In this document: positions 31,836 to 43,200 of the stretch, in pieces
How positions within the stretch are numbered: the stretch's first letter is position 1
Layout of the letters: every line of letters starts with the position of its first letter
Assembly (NCBI RefSeq): GCF_000208865.1
Contig: NC_018390.1
Span: forward strand, 3,304,270 to 3,368,269
Length of the DNA: 64,000 nt
Direction: 5' to 3'
Source of the DNA: Neospora caninum Liverpool
Lineage: Eukaryota; Apicomplexa; Conoidasida; Eucoccidiorida; Sarcocystidae
Notes under the pieces: model-generated
Told to the model about the DNA's origin: nothing
Databases searched by the model: none
Seen by the model: only the letters and a program-made list of their open reading frames with translations
Position numbers and translations under genes: made by a program

Positions 31836-33336
31836 ATACATATATGAAGATAGATCCAGGTTGATATGCGGGAGTGGTCAAACGGTGAACAGAATATCGT
31901 TTAAAGTTTTTGTACGCTTTTCCGTCCTTTTTGCTTGCTCCACGAGCTGCCGCCTCGAGTCTTTCAATTCACGAAACGAGGCCAAGCGTCCTCGGGTTTC
32001 GCCGTCTCAACGGACGCCTTTCTTCGCTGTCTGCCTCGCTGGCAAAGAGACAGAGGGACTGAGCGAGAGAGAAAGACTACTCAGATGCCAGTATCATCAG
32101 GAGCGGAGTACTGGGCGTGGGGATCTTGAGTTCGTGGCGCGAGGCGAACGGAAACTGCGAGCTGCTTCTACCCCCAAGCAGCTGGACGCCCGGCGGTTCT
32201 GCGCAGGATAGCGCGACTGGGTTTTTTTCGCAAAGACAGGGGCCGTCGAGTCCCGTTTCCACACGACGCGCTCGCTTGGTGCATTTGCTCTTCTCAGGAC
32301 TTTGATCCCGTTGCATGCGGTCCCATCCGTGCGATGCCCAAAGGCTTCTCCTGCTGGGACAAAATTCAAGTGGACATTCGTAGGTTTCCTGTCGACGGGA
32401 GAGTGGAAGCCGGAAAGAAAGAAGAGAGCAAAACACGAGGAGAGAGCGAAGGAAACGCAGAGAAGTGACGAGGGCGAAGAGACAAAAACTTTGTGAAGCT
32501 GCCAGACTCAGAGGGAGCGAACCCGAAAACGGGCAGGAGAGGCTCCGGGAGGGCGGCTCTCGGCTTTTTGGGGTGTCTCAGTCGGTGACAACAGATGTAT
32601 CTGCATGCGCGCGGACACGCATTTCCTTTTTTTGAGCAGACCAGCGGAGGGAGATCGCAGGGATGTGAGCGAGGTGGAGGGCGCGTCGCGGAGAACGGTG
32701 CATGCATTTTGTCGAACAGACGGCGTTGCAGAGTCGAAAGTGGGGCAGTCGATGTGTGTTGCGTTTTTCAGCGGGATGCACCGTGCAGCAGCTGTGCGAG
32801 TTCCTGGAGGAGAAGTTTGACGTCGAAGTCAACATCCTGTCCGTAGGAAACTTTTGTCTCTACAACAGTTTCCTCCCCGTCCACAAGCAACAACGCTACA
32901 AAAAGTCGATTGTGCAGGTATGTCGCGCACACTCTTCTCCATCTAGATATATGCATGTGTAAATAGATGTGTGTACACCTTTATGTGTCATCTGCATGTG
33001 CAGCAAGATAGGCAGGCATCTCGGCGCCAAGAAATGGAAGGGCTTTCCATGACTCGGGCAGTCAGTTGCGCGAGACAGCGCCGTCCCAAAGGGGACTGCG
33101 AAGCCGTGTTTCCGGTGTTTGGTGTTTCCGGGGGGGGGGGGGGGTCTCTGCGTCGCCGCCAGAATGTCATTTTTTGTCGTTGACATGCCACGCGTCGGTC
33201 TCTGTCCTGTTCGCAGCTCGTCGAGGAAGTGACAAAGACGCCGAGCCAGCAATCCGTCGCGGTGGAGAGCAGTTGCAGCGCCAAGAGCGACGGTGTGGAC
33301 GTGCTTCTCCCCACGATCCGTGTGCTCAACAAATGA
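24705..33336 (+). CDS. UBA1: Ubiquitin-activating enzyme E1
   Basis: Twelve exons: 24705-24858, 25765-25970, 26461-27750, 28599-28706, 28911-28997, 29269-29482, 29906-30225, 30580-30817, 31217-31554, 32298-32379, 32772-32917 and 33217-33336. They give 1,100 residues (human UBA1 1,058) with all phases matching. E1 uses ATP to adenylate ubiquitin, carries it on a Cys, and passes it to E2 enzymes. The inactive adenylation half shows [16 protein letters not shown] and [18 protein letters not shown]. The active half has [13 protein letters not shown] (about 475-488), then [18 protein letters not shown]. The catalytic Cys lies in [11 protein letters not shown] (about Cys639), after [32 protein letters not shown] and [12 protein letters not shown] follow. 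Exons 10-12 form the C-terminal ubiquitin-fold domain that recruits E2s. The start is in strong CACCATGGC context. Confidence 0.97.
25091..25200. repeat. (TA)n-rich microsatellite cluster
   Basis: Interrupted TA repeats in UBA1 intron 1. Confidence 0.9.
25660..25722. repeat. (CT)n / (TA)n microsatellite
   Basis: CT repeats then TA repeats near the 3' end of UBA1 intron 1, about 40 bases upstream of the exon 2 acceptor. Confidence 0.95.
27827..27890. repeat. (TA)n microsatellite
   Basis: TA repeats in UBA1 intron 3, about 75 bases after the exon 3 donor. Confidence 0.95.
31764..31840. repeat. (TATC)n microsatellite
   Basis: About 18 TATC units in UBA1 intron 9. Confidence 0.97.
33130..33144. 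repeat. Poly-G run in the last UBA1 intron
   Basis: About 15 consecutive G on the coding strand, roughly 70 bases upstream of the final exon acceptor. Confidence 0.95.
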
Positions 33337-34645
33337 AATGTCTCGAACTGTCTCGTTCCGTTCCGAACAGGCGGCACTGACCAGGGGTTGTGCTATAGCT
33401 GGCAATGTGAGTGAGATCAGAGATTGTTAGCGACTGCCGGAGAATCCGGCCGTTTCTCGTGTTGTCGGGGTGTAACCAGTGAAGAAACCTGACGGGCTTC
33501 CGTGCCTCTCTTTCAAAAGAACCCTTCAGCCAGAAAGCCACGGTTTTCGGTGCGGCACCTCGCGGGAAAGTAGACTTCGACACAGACCAGAGATCCAAAC
33601 TTCTGCCTTTGTCCCCGAGACACAAAACCCCTGCAAACGAAGCCACGTAGCTGTTCCACGTGCGTCTGTCGATTTTCCATTCTCGCTCGTTCACTCGCTC
33701 TACCTTCTCGCTTGCAATGGGGAGATGTTTCCTCTTCGGAAGCGCCGGCGCAATTTTCCCTTGTTTTCCTGTTTCGATGTGCACGGCTAAATGGATGCCA
33801 TCCCGAAGCTGTGTCTCGATCCGGAGCGAACGTCTCGGAATTGCCGGAGAAACGCGGAGCGGAATCAATGATCACATGTGTATAGCGGGGTACGCAGTCA
33901 TGCTTTTCCTCCTAGCCAGCACACGCGAGACGGTTCCCCGCGGAGAGCGCCTGTACCTTCCCTGTCAGTGATGGACACAGACAGTCACCCGGAGAAAGCA
34001 GGAGACATACGTTGGCGGAAGGAGAGAATTTCAGCAATATATGGCAAAATTCCACGCAGACCCACAGAGATTCTCGAAGGCGTGCGTCGAAGCGTGCTAG
34101 GCGCTCATCCCTGCGTCGACGCAACTGTCGGCTGCCGTTATGCCCAGTCCGAACAACTGCGCATGCGTGACCACCGGAACGGTGTAGGGTGACGGGGCGC
34201 TGCTTCGCTGGAAGGCTGCTGTTTGCGCGACCGGAACTGGCAGGATTTCTCGGCGTCCAGTCGCAGGCCTCGGCACGAGACGCGGAATGTGTCAAGATCG
34301 GCGGTTTCTTCCGGTTGGGAAACGCACAGAAAACAGGAAAACGTGCAGGTCCGGCGTACGTACAGCGCGACCCACTGTGTGCACCCGGAGGTCCTCAGAC
34401 ACACAGTCAACCGGACCTCATTAGCATCTCTTTTTTTCCTCGCCTTGCGGGCAGTTCCCGCGTCAGTGCCGTTAGAAAATCGCCTATCCTCTTTCCGTCC
34501 TTCTTTCGATTAGGAGGTCTTCAGTCTTTTTCCTGTCTCGCGCCTCGCTGATTCGGCCGCCAGCTTCTGGACGCGCGCCCTCGCTAGCTGGTCGTCTGCC
34601 TGTTCTGGTGCTCTGGCCAAGACAACGGTTTTGGAGAAACGCACA
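33337..34645. other. Spacer between UBA1 and the secreted-protein gene
   Basis: 1.3 kb between tandem plus-strand genes; expected to hold the UBA1 3' UTR and the next promoter. Several frames of about 100-180 codons are open on both strands, but none shows a domain or a convincing start. No gene is called. Confidence 0.5.
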
Positions 34646-35614
34646 ATGGCAAGCGGCCCCGCGGGTTGTAGCCTGCCTTTGCGGAGGCGTCTCGTTCTTT
34701 TTTCTCTGGTTGCTCTTCTGCACGCGGGTATACGCCCCTCAGCAACTCTCAGCCTCAGGGTTGCAGCCCGCACAGACACCCGCGGGCACGCCCTCCGTCC
34801 GCCGGCTGCGGCGCCGGCCGGCGCCGCTCCACAAACCAACTCCTTGCCGTCTTCTCAGCCTGCGTCTGCTTCACCTTCTTCCTCTTCGGCTCCAGAGCCT
34901 CCCGTCTTTCCGGCCTTGGGCTTTGGCCAGCTCGCGCCTCCCGTTTTGATGCTCGTTCCGCAGATGCCCACCTCAGGATCGCCGCCTGTCGTGGACAAAC
35001 CGGAAACGCACGAGGCCCCTTCTCTGCTTCCCTCGCCGATCTCCACTCAGTCGGCATCTCTCTCCTTCGCGGAAGAAGCATCAGAGCACAAATCGTCCGA
35101 AGATTCCGCTTCTTCCGAAGATTCCGCCTCTTCCGAAGATTCCGCTTCGTCCCTTCCTTCTGACCTTCAATGTACGGTCGCGTTTGAGGGACCGATCAGG
35201 CAGCCGCCGACCCTCTCTCTCTCGTCATCTTCACCGGCCGGTCCGTTTCTGGCCATTTTACGCGACAGAAGTCCTGAAGCCAATGGATGGATTCACGGAT
35301 TCCAAAAAAATCTGCATGCGGGCTACAAAGGCCCCTTCGGCGGGGAAGAAGGCGAGTACGCGATGTGCCATCCTCCGAGTGGTCAGCACGTGTACGATAT
35401 CCTCGTGTTCGACAAAGACTATACTCTTGGTCCGAAACTGAAGGCGATGATCAACACGCCGTGGCAAACACGAGCCAGAGCGCTGGGATCCGAAGAAGAG
35501 CTCATCAAAGACTTGACTCGCAACGCTTCTTCGGAAGGCACTCCAACAATCGTCACCAGGTGCTCCGTCACCGTCTCACACGAACAAGTTACTGCTGAGG
35601 AAGGACGCGAGTGA
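34646..35614 (+). CDS. Single-exon secreted protein, unknown function
   Basis: 322 residues with no visible intron. The ATG at 34646 has good context (CACAATGGC); the five in-frame codons before it start only at TTG. Residues about 10-33 look like a signal peptide: basic LPLRRR, then the hydrophobic LVLFSLVALLHAGI, then small residues. Residues about 45-110 are rich in Pro, Ala and Ser. About residues 150-167 hold three copies of a Ser-Ser-Glu-Asp-Ser-Ala unit (35093-35146). The C-terminal half (about 185-310) is more complex, with FGGEEGEYAMCHPPSGQH and ILVFDKDYTLGPKLKAMI, and likely forms the folded part. No second membrane span is seen. Dense-granule, microneme or other secretory routing would be typical in this group but cannot be decided. 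I do not recognise the family. Confidence 0.72.
   Translation: MASGPAGCSLPLRRRLVLFSLVALLHAGIRPSATLSLRVAARTDTRGHALRPPAAAPAGAAPQTNSLPSSQPASASPSSSSAPEPPVFPALGFGQLAPPVLMLVPQMPTSGSPPVVDKPETHEAPSLLPSPISTQSASLSFAEEASEHKSSEDSASSEDSASSEDSASSLPSDLQCTVAFEGPIRQPPTLSLSSSSPAGPFLAILRDRSPEANGWIHGFQKNLHAGYKGPFGGEEGEYAMCHPPSGQHVYDILVFDKDYTLGPKLKAMINTPWQTRARALGSEEELIKDLTRNASSEGTPTIVTRCSVTVSHEQVTAEEGRE
35093..35146 (+). repeat. Three 18-base in-frame coding repeats
   Basis: Three near-identical 18-base units encode Ser-Ser-Glu-Asp-Ser-Ala in the secreted protein. Differences are synonymous third-base changes. Confidence 0.95.
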
Positions 35615-36848
35615 TCCACTGTCAAGAAAAGAAACACAGCCTTCGCCACATTCAACGGATAAGGGAGATACAGAAAGATATGTATTTGGATATCAATATT
35701 TATATATGTATATACCTGGCTGTATTTGCATTCGTGTAGAGGGATGTACTTTTATATATTTTTTTATGATTATGTTGATATGCGCGTGTATAGGCATACA
35801 TATGTTTTCGTGTGCTCACACCTATCACTCGTTAGGGGAGGGGGCGACTCTGGTAGTCTCGTCGAGGAAACAAAAGGAAAAAAGAAAAGGGGAAGGTCGA
35901 ATCCAGGCATAAAAGCGTGTGAATGTTGAGTAAGGAGGGTCAGAGCCAGCGCGAAATCCAGAGGAGAGTTACCTTCTCCATAACGCCTTCACATGCCGTG
36001 GTGGCCCAAAAACATCATCAGTTCCCATCAAATGCGGTCAGCATATATACGTATATATATGCATATATGCAAACGTAGGTGACGATAAAGGAACATGCTT
36101 GCTTTCTGTTGTGTTGTGTACTGATCTACGCGTGCATACATGTATGCTCGTGCTGGCTGTTTGCTGTACGTCACATTTTTCCTGGGCATGAGACAGCTCT
36201 TTTTTTCCAGGGCGTGCGTCTCCGAGAAGAGAAGCGCGGCGGCGTGTAACATTTGAACCTAACTGAATGGTGTCTCTCCAGGCAAAAAGTAAACACCTAC
36301 AACTTTCGATAACTAGACTAGAGGTACGGATCTTGGTGCGAGCATTTCCGTCAGCTCGTACATCAGACACTCTGGCCTTTTCGGCACGGAGGCAGGTTCT
36401 CTTCTGTCCACGTGCCATGCAGAACGAAGAACAGGCACCTCTTTCGGCCTTTTAGCAAAGAAGAGGACCGCTTCCCCACCACGCAACCCCTTTTCACATG
36501 CCTCTTCTAAACTGCTGAGATATGAAGAGAGACGCAGGCGGCGAGTCGGATCTGAGCTTGGCACACTGCATGCAGAAAACAGCCGTCGTAAAATATGTAT
36601 CTTCCTCGGCTTCCAAGTTTTTTCCGGCTTCTCGCGACATAGACAGAGGATGAGGCTCCAAACCGGATGAAGACACTTTCAAACCAAGGATCCTTTACCT
36701 CTTTGCCCACAAGCACATGCCTCGGCACAGAGACGAGAATAAACCTCGACAGACGACGTCGACGCAGCTGCAGTTCCCAAATGTCCACGCTTCTCACCTC
36801 TTGCGCAAACCAGAGAGTATAACCAGCGCCTCACACAAATTATGATAC

Positions 36849-36850
<2 letters not shown>

Positions 36851-36879
<29 letters not shown>

Positions 36880-36880
36880 C
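36851..36880. repeat. (TA)n microsatellite
   Basis: About 29 bases of TA repeat in the spacer downstream of COG1. Confidence 0.95.
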
Positions 36881-37089
36881 GTGAATTCGAGGATTCATGT
36901 ATCGGTATGTGTGTGTATATCTTTATGAATGTGTACAACAACTTCTGTTCCCCTTTTGAGACTGCTCAGCAAGACGAATCGTGGAGACTTGGTTTCCTTA
37001 GCGTTCACGCAGAGCGCCAGACGGCCAAACAGCATCACTTCCCACTATCTCCCGCCTCGTGAACTACAAATCTACACACTCATGCACGT

Positions 37090-37131
37090 ACATATACATA
37101 TATATATATATATATATATGTATATGTATAT
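37090..37131. repeat. (TA)n microsatellite
   Basis: TA repeats close to the 3' end of the COG1-like gene. Confidence 0.95.
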
Positions 37132-37268
37132 GGGCGCATGTGTGTATGTCGAGAGTGTCAGACAGATAAGGATGGACACGGAGTAGGCGCCGAGTTCTTT
37201 GGTTTTCGTCGACTGCGGTCAGAGTTTCACTTCTGCAGATGGGAGGGTCTCTCTGTCTCTTCTCGCTT

Positions 37269-40200
37269 TTATCCCCGGTCGTCCCCGTTTCCGCTTCCAG
37301 CTTCATCGATTCGGGCCATGCCTTTCCGGACGACCTCGGACACTCGGTTTTGCACCTGTTCCATGTGCCGGCCAAAGAACGAACCCATTTGCCCCATGTG
37401 CTTCGCGAAGGTGTCGACGTGCACGGCGCCTAGACCGGTGCCTGCGGCAGCAAACCCCCCCGAAGGCGCTGGACGGTCGCCGTCGATGCTCGGAGTGTTT
37501 CTGTGGCGCTGGCTGAGTGCGCCAGGCGGGCTGTATGCGGGCGTGGATGTGTCAGTGCTGCTGGCGTGAAGGCTCGGAGTCTGCGCAGTGAGCGCGAAGG
37601 AAGCCCAGCCCAAGGCAGTCGCGGGCGAAGCGCTTAACGTGCTTTTCTCTCCACTCTCCGAGAGTCTTGCTTTCCGCTCCGACGGGCTGCTGACCGGGGA
37701 CAAATTCCGTTTCCCGCTGTCCAGAGCACCCGCCACGACTGCTCCAGAACGCCCTAACCACGACTGGAGATTCTTCGAAACTGTCTTGAACGAGATGCCT
37801 AAGCGAGAGAGACACACGTCGAAATCACAGGGGAGATGTGTACGACCAAGCCGCGCGCGGTTGGGCGTGTCTCCTTCCCAGGCGAGAAAAGTCGAGAAAT
37901 CGCTCCGCCCCCGTTTCGCTGTTTTTCGTGTTTCTTCTCTGCCCGTCTCGCTCAAGGAACGCCGGGGACATATCCACACATCAGGGCATGGCTGCGTTGA
38001 ATCTGCGCGCGACAACGCAGAGAGGCTTGCACCAGAAACGAAGCGCAAAAGAGAAAAGAATCCATTTCCGCCACGTCCCCAGGGAGAATCGAAGCGGAAT
38101 GAATCGGCTGTGGCCGAAAAGGCTGCGTACGCCTTGTCCATCGCCACGCGGTCTGCTACAAACTGAGGTTCCCCTTCACGCGTTTGGGTCTGCTTCCCCG
38201 CACGCACAGACCAGGGGACTGATAAAAGAAACCTTTTTTCCGCGAGGGCGCCCCACGCGAAACAGGCCACCCAGAGAAATTGAGAACGGTCAACACAGTC
38301 GAATTCTCTTTTTCCCCGCAATGCCCGACACGCACCGCGGGAACTCGAGAAAACGGAACTCGGCTGCCGCGTCCCATGCGCAAAAAGCGGATCTGTTCGA
38401 CCTGCCTTCCCCTCCCTTTCTCACCGTCGTCTGACGCGTCGCGGGGCTGCTCGGCCAAGCCAGCGGCTTCTGCACATACACCTGGCGCCTCGTCGAGCGA
38501 CGGAAACCGCAACTGCGCCTCGAGACTCTCTTGGCGCTCCGGGGAATCGGTGCCTGACGCAAGAGAGAAAAACGAGGGAGACGCGACAGCAGGAGTTGGC
38601 GAAGACGGGGCGTCAGAGAGAGGAGACGCACGGCCGAAGGAGAAGTCACAAAATTCCAAGGAAAACCTTCGACCGGCTGACAGATGCGACGCGCGACGTG
38701 AGACCCGAACCTGACCCTCGACCCTTCCAAAGCACGTATTTCCACACACACCGGAGACAAAACGCATCTCGATACCAGACAAGGAAAAGAATGTCTATAC
38801 CTGCATAGGCCTATCCATATATATATATATATATACAAATGAACAGACACACAGACTCGCGTGTTCGTACTTTGAAATCCAGTGCTGCACTCGATTGAAG
38901 ATCTCACGGCGGAACAAGAAATGTTGGGATAACAGGTACAGACTTGCACTGTACGTCCACGCAGATGCTGCGAAGCTAGATGCGCATTATATGTTCACAT
39001 ATGCATATGCGCGTGCATGCAGGCATGTGGATGCACGTATATAGATCGGTGCACAGGACAGATGTGTATATGGATGACTTGGCCATTCGGGTTTTTGCAA
39101 CGCGAGGTGAGGTTACCTGGTTCCTCAACGGAGAAGACAGGAAGCAGCTGGAAACGTTCTCTCGGGGGGAGGAGCTGAGGAAGCGGCGAGTCGAAGACCG
39201 AGGTCGGATCGTTCGTGGCAGTGACATCCGTTTCGCGAGTTAGGAGCGGGCAGAAAAGGAGACCGCATGCAGAGAGAAAGGCCTTGCTGGCTTCTCTGGA
39301 GAGGCAAAAGGCAAAACACGTTCAGTGCGGCATGCGAAAGACGGCGCAAGGGCCGCGTGGAAAACGATGGCAAGAAGGGAGACGAAAACGACGCAGAAAC
39401 GCTGTGGAGATGTGTGTGTATGAGTGTATGTGTATGTGTTGAATGGCATTCTCCGGTACACGCGCAGCAGAGGGCGTCCGCCGTTCGTATGGAAACCTAA
39501 GGCGACACCTGCTCGGGAGCGTTCGAGGCGCTTTACCTGATTTCTTCGACGTCGGCGCTGCCGGCGCCTTGCCAGCCTTCTTCACTTTCTCGCGCTGTCT
39601 CGGTTCGGCCCTCCCCGGCAGGCGGGCGCTTGAGACCCGTTCGCAGCGCCCGGAAAACTTTTTCAACTTTTTGCGCAGTTCTCGCCAAGCCTTCGTGGTG
39701 CTCGGCGGCGCCTCGAAGGAGCGCGGACCACGCGGCTCGCGTCTCCTTCATTTCGAGTGTCTCGAGCTTCTCTCCTGCCTCTCCGCCGCTCTTTTGGAGG
39801 ACGCCGTCTGTGAAGGAGCGAAAGGTACTCTCGCCTTCTCGCTGCTTGTTTGCGCGAGAGCCTTCCTCGGCGTCCTTCATCTTTTGCAGTTCGCGGAGCC
39901 GAAGAAGAACCGGCGGGAGAGAAGCGGGTTTAAAAACGAAAAGAAGCATATGCATGTCGAAGAGAAGACGCGACAGACCCGCGACAGCGAGGGAAACAGA
40001 CTTTGACGCAGAAAGAGCGGAAGAGGAGAGGGAGGACGACGACGAGATGGCCGCTGGCTGTGAGTAGGCAACTTCTTGTGCGGTCGGGAGAACGTCTTCG
40101 AAGACTTCGGCGAGGGCGTCTCCGGCAACGATTTTGAAGACGACCAGGAAAATGGAGGAAGCGGAAGAAGACGGAGAAGAGAGAGGGTGGAGTCTGAGCG

Positions 40201-43200
40201 CAAAACGCGGAAAAGAAAGGACACTCCGAAACAGTCGAGCAAACCACGTCGTGCGACACGCACCACCTTCAGCTGCTTGCCTTTGGCGTTTCACTCAAGA
40301 AAAGAAAGTTGAGATACTCTCGCTGCCGAGAACGCGGCAAAAAACGGCAGGAGCGAGAACGGAGCGGCACGGAAAGGGCGCACCGAGAGACGGGAAGACA
40401 GCGAGCGACAAGGAAGGAGAACGAGAGGAAACAGGACAGAGAACAGCGCGAGGGAACGAGCGGAAGAAAGACCAGAGACGGAAAATGCAGAATCGACACC
40501 GAAAGAGACTGGCAGAGACGGCGAAAGGAGACGCGAAAGGGCGTCAACGAAGGTTTGCCTTTCCGTTTTGCGTACCCAATGCAGTCCAGCAGTTTGCTGG
40601 CTTCAGCGTTCAAGCGCATTAAAACCTGCATGGTTGCGGCAGTCGCCTCTCTCGGATGGCGCAAGTCACGGTCCAGAGGATTTGGAGGCGATGCGTCTGA
40701 GAGAAAAGAAAACAGAGACGAAAGAGCAAAACGCAAAGACGTAAAGAAGAAGGCGAGCAGTGCAGGGCGCAGTTCACAGAAAGACGGCACGAGACAACCA
40801 CTGAGAGGATGATGCAAGGAAAGAGAAGCGAACAGGAGAGGACCAAAAAGCGAGAGGTGCGTGAGGGCGAGAGGAAGAAGGAAAGGGGGAAAGGGGAGAG
40901 GCAGCCGTGCAAGGTCGAAACGACACGCGCTCAAAGACGGAGCTGAGACACCAACTCGTTTTTTGAAAGGCGTCCCGGCGGCGAGCCTTTGTCGACAGAC
41001 AGTCCCGTCGCCTTTTTTTTCGCGCAAGAGCTTGTTGGACGTGCTCGTCAGTCTCGTGTCTTTTCTGATGATCAGTTGAAGAAAAACGCTGGAGATTTCT
41101 CACCTTTCTTCTCTTCTCTGCTTTTGGATCTCTCCGTCTTGGACTGTTTTCCGGCACCCCCCGAATATCTTTGCCGCAGGGACTCCTGCAGGAGAAACTC
41201 GGAGGCGATGTCGCTCTGTCTCGAGCGGCCTCCGCCGGGTGTATGTACACCCCCCGGCGGGTGCGCCGCGACGAGGCCAGCGTCGTTGAGCAGCAAGGCG
41301 TTTCGCAGAGCTTGCCTGAAGAGTGCACAAATCGGTTTTACGATTTCCAGAGCCGCCAGCGCAAACGCAGCCACAGAGCCTGCACACAGTGTCGTGTACA
41401 GTTCGCGCGCGAGAGCTGCGCTGGCCCTCTCGCCCGTCGGGCCAGGCGATTCGCCCGCCGGCAGAGCGGCGAGCCGCATCGGGTTTGTCTCGCTTTTCCC
41501 CGAGTGTCTTTCCTCCAAGTAACGCCCCAGGAAAGACGCGAAAGCGTTGAAAGGCAGGGGCGCGAGGTCAGAAGACGGATGCAGGGACAGTGGCGTGGAC
41601 GGAGAAAGAGCCGAGAGGCGAGCAGCCGTTCGGTCGTGGCCTGTCTCCTCTTCGATCCCTCCTCGCTCTCCTGTCAGCCTTTCCGAAGGCAACAGAAGAA
41701 CCTCCAAGCTCCGTCCCTTCACGCTCCAGGCCACAGCGCGTTCGGGCGCCAGCGGACCCGAGTCGAGGAAGAAGCCGAACGAAGAAGAGACAGAAGACGC
41801 GAGAAAAGGCGCGAGCGGCGACGAAGACGCAGCAGGAGAAAAAGAGGAGGAAGAGGAAGAAGAGGAAGAGGAGGATGAGGGAGGCGATTCGGGAGAAGGA
41901 GCCACCAGGGCTGGCCAGATGGTGGTTTGAAGATCGGAGTTTAGATGCGAAAAGAGAGCGCGAAGCAGAACGTCGCGGGCAGAGCCAAGGGCGTCGCAGT
42001 TTGCATTCTCCTTTGTGTTTTGCCTCCCAGCTTCTGCTGTCGCATCCGGTGCTTCTTCGTCACACGGAATGTGTTCCAGATCCGTGAGGATGCGACAGAA
42101 CGCATCATTGAAGGACCGAAGCCACTCCTCGAGGCGCGCGTGCGCCGCTTCGGAGACACCTGGCTCCGCGCGACGCGCCCCGGCGCTCGAGGCGGTGGAG
42201 CCCAGCGAAGGTGTCTCCGTTTTGGGGGGCGAGGCTCGCTCGCGCTGTCCCGCTGTCGACGGAGTTCTGGGCGCCCGGGTTGAATCTGCAGAGACAGAAG
42301 ATGCACTCAGAAGAGCCGACACGGCAGAAAGAATGGACCGAACCTGGCACAAAATGTGGGACTCGTGTCAGGGAAATCTGCGGCGTCAGTGCAGCCGAGA
42401 CAAACAGGAAGGCTCCTTCGGGCCGACAGGCACGCGGGTATCCGGCACGGAAGCTGAGATGCTTGAGTGTTTTTCCAACAGACAGGAGGCCTAAAACTGC
42501 GGCGAAAACCAGAGATGCAGAGACAGGCCAGAATGCGCAGCGCGAGCGAGAAACGGAGCAAGTTCCTGCGGCAGGGTCGCACCTCGTGGAGACCAGCAGA
42601 GACAGTCTTTGACTTGTTGCGCGACCAATGTCGCGCAGAGACGGCGACAAAGTTCAGACGCTTCAAGTGTCGCGACACTCCACTGCGCGTCTCTCTCCTC
42701 TTCGCTCCGTTTCTCGTCTCGTGAAAAAAACGGGGCGCAGCTGCGAGCGGCGTCCTCCGTGAGCGCCTGTGAAGAGGCTGACGAGGCGCGAGAAGGAAGA
42801 AGAGCCTGGACAGTGCGTGTCCACGTTTCTCCCCACAGGTGTCTCCTTTGCGCAGTCCACGTTTCTTCGTTTGCAGCGGCTCCGAGGCTCGCTGCGCGTT
42901 CATCGAGGTGCGAAGGAGAGAGAGAAGACGACGAGGGAAGGAAGGACGACCGACTGGTATCTAGCCGGCGAAGAACCTGGCAAAAAGGAGACGGCGAGCG
43001 AGAGGACACGCGAGGCAGAATCCGGCGTCGGATGAGAGACGCAAGAGCGAGGAAAGGATCGGACGATGACGCAAAGACAAAGTGCTAGCTGACTCGGCGC
43101 AAAAACATATTCTTCAATTCGATGGGTTTGTCCCTCGAAGTTATTCGAACGCGTCTGTCCTTCATGGTTGTTTTTGCTAGTGTGACGGGTGTAGAGAGGC

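Larger units (their letters stand above)
35615..37268. other. Tail-to-tail spacer before COG1
   Basis: 1.65 kb holding the 3' UTR of the secreted-protein gene and of the minus-strand COG1-like gene. It is AT-rich, with (TA)n tracts at 36851-36880 and 37090-37131. No coding exon is supported. Confidence 0.6.
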
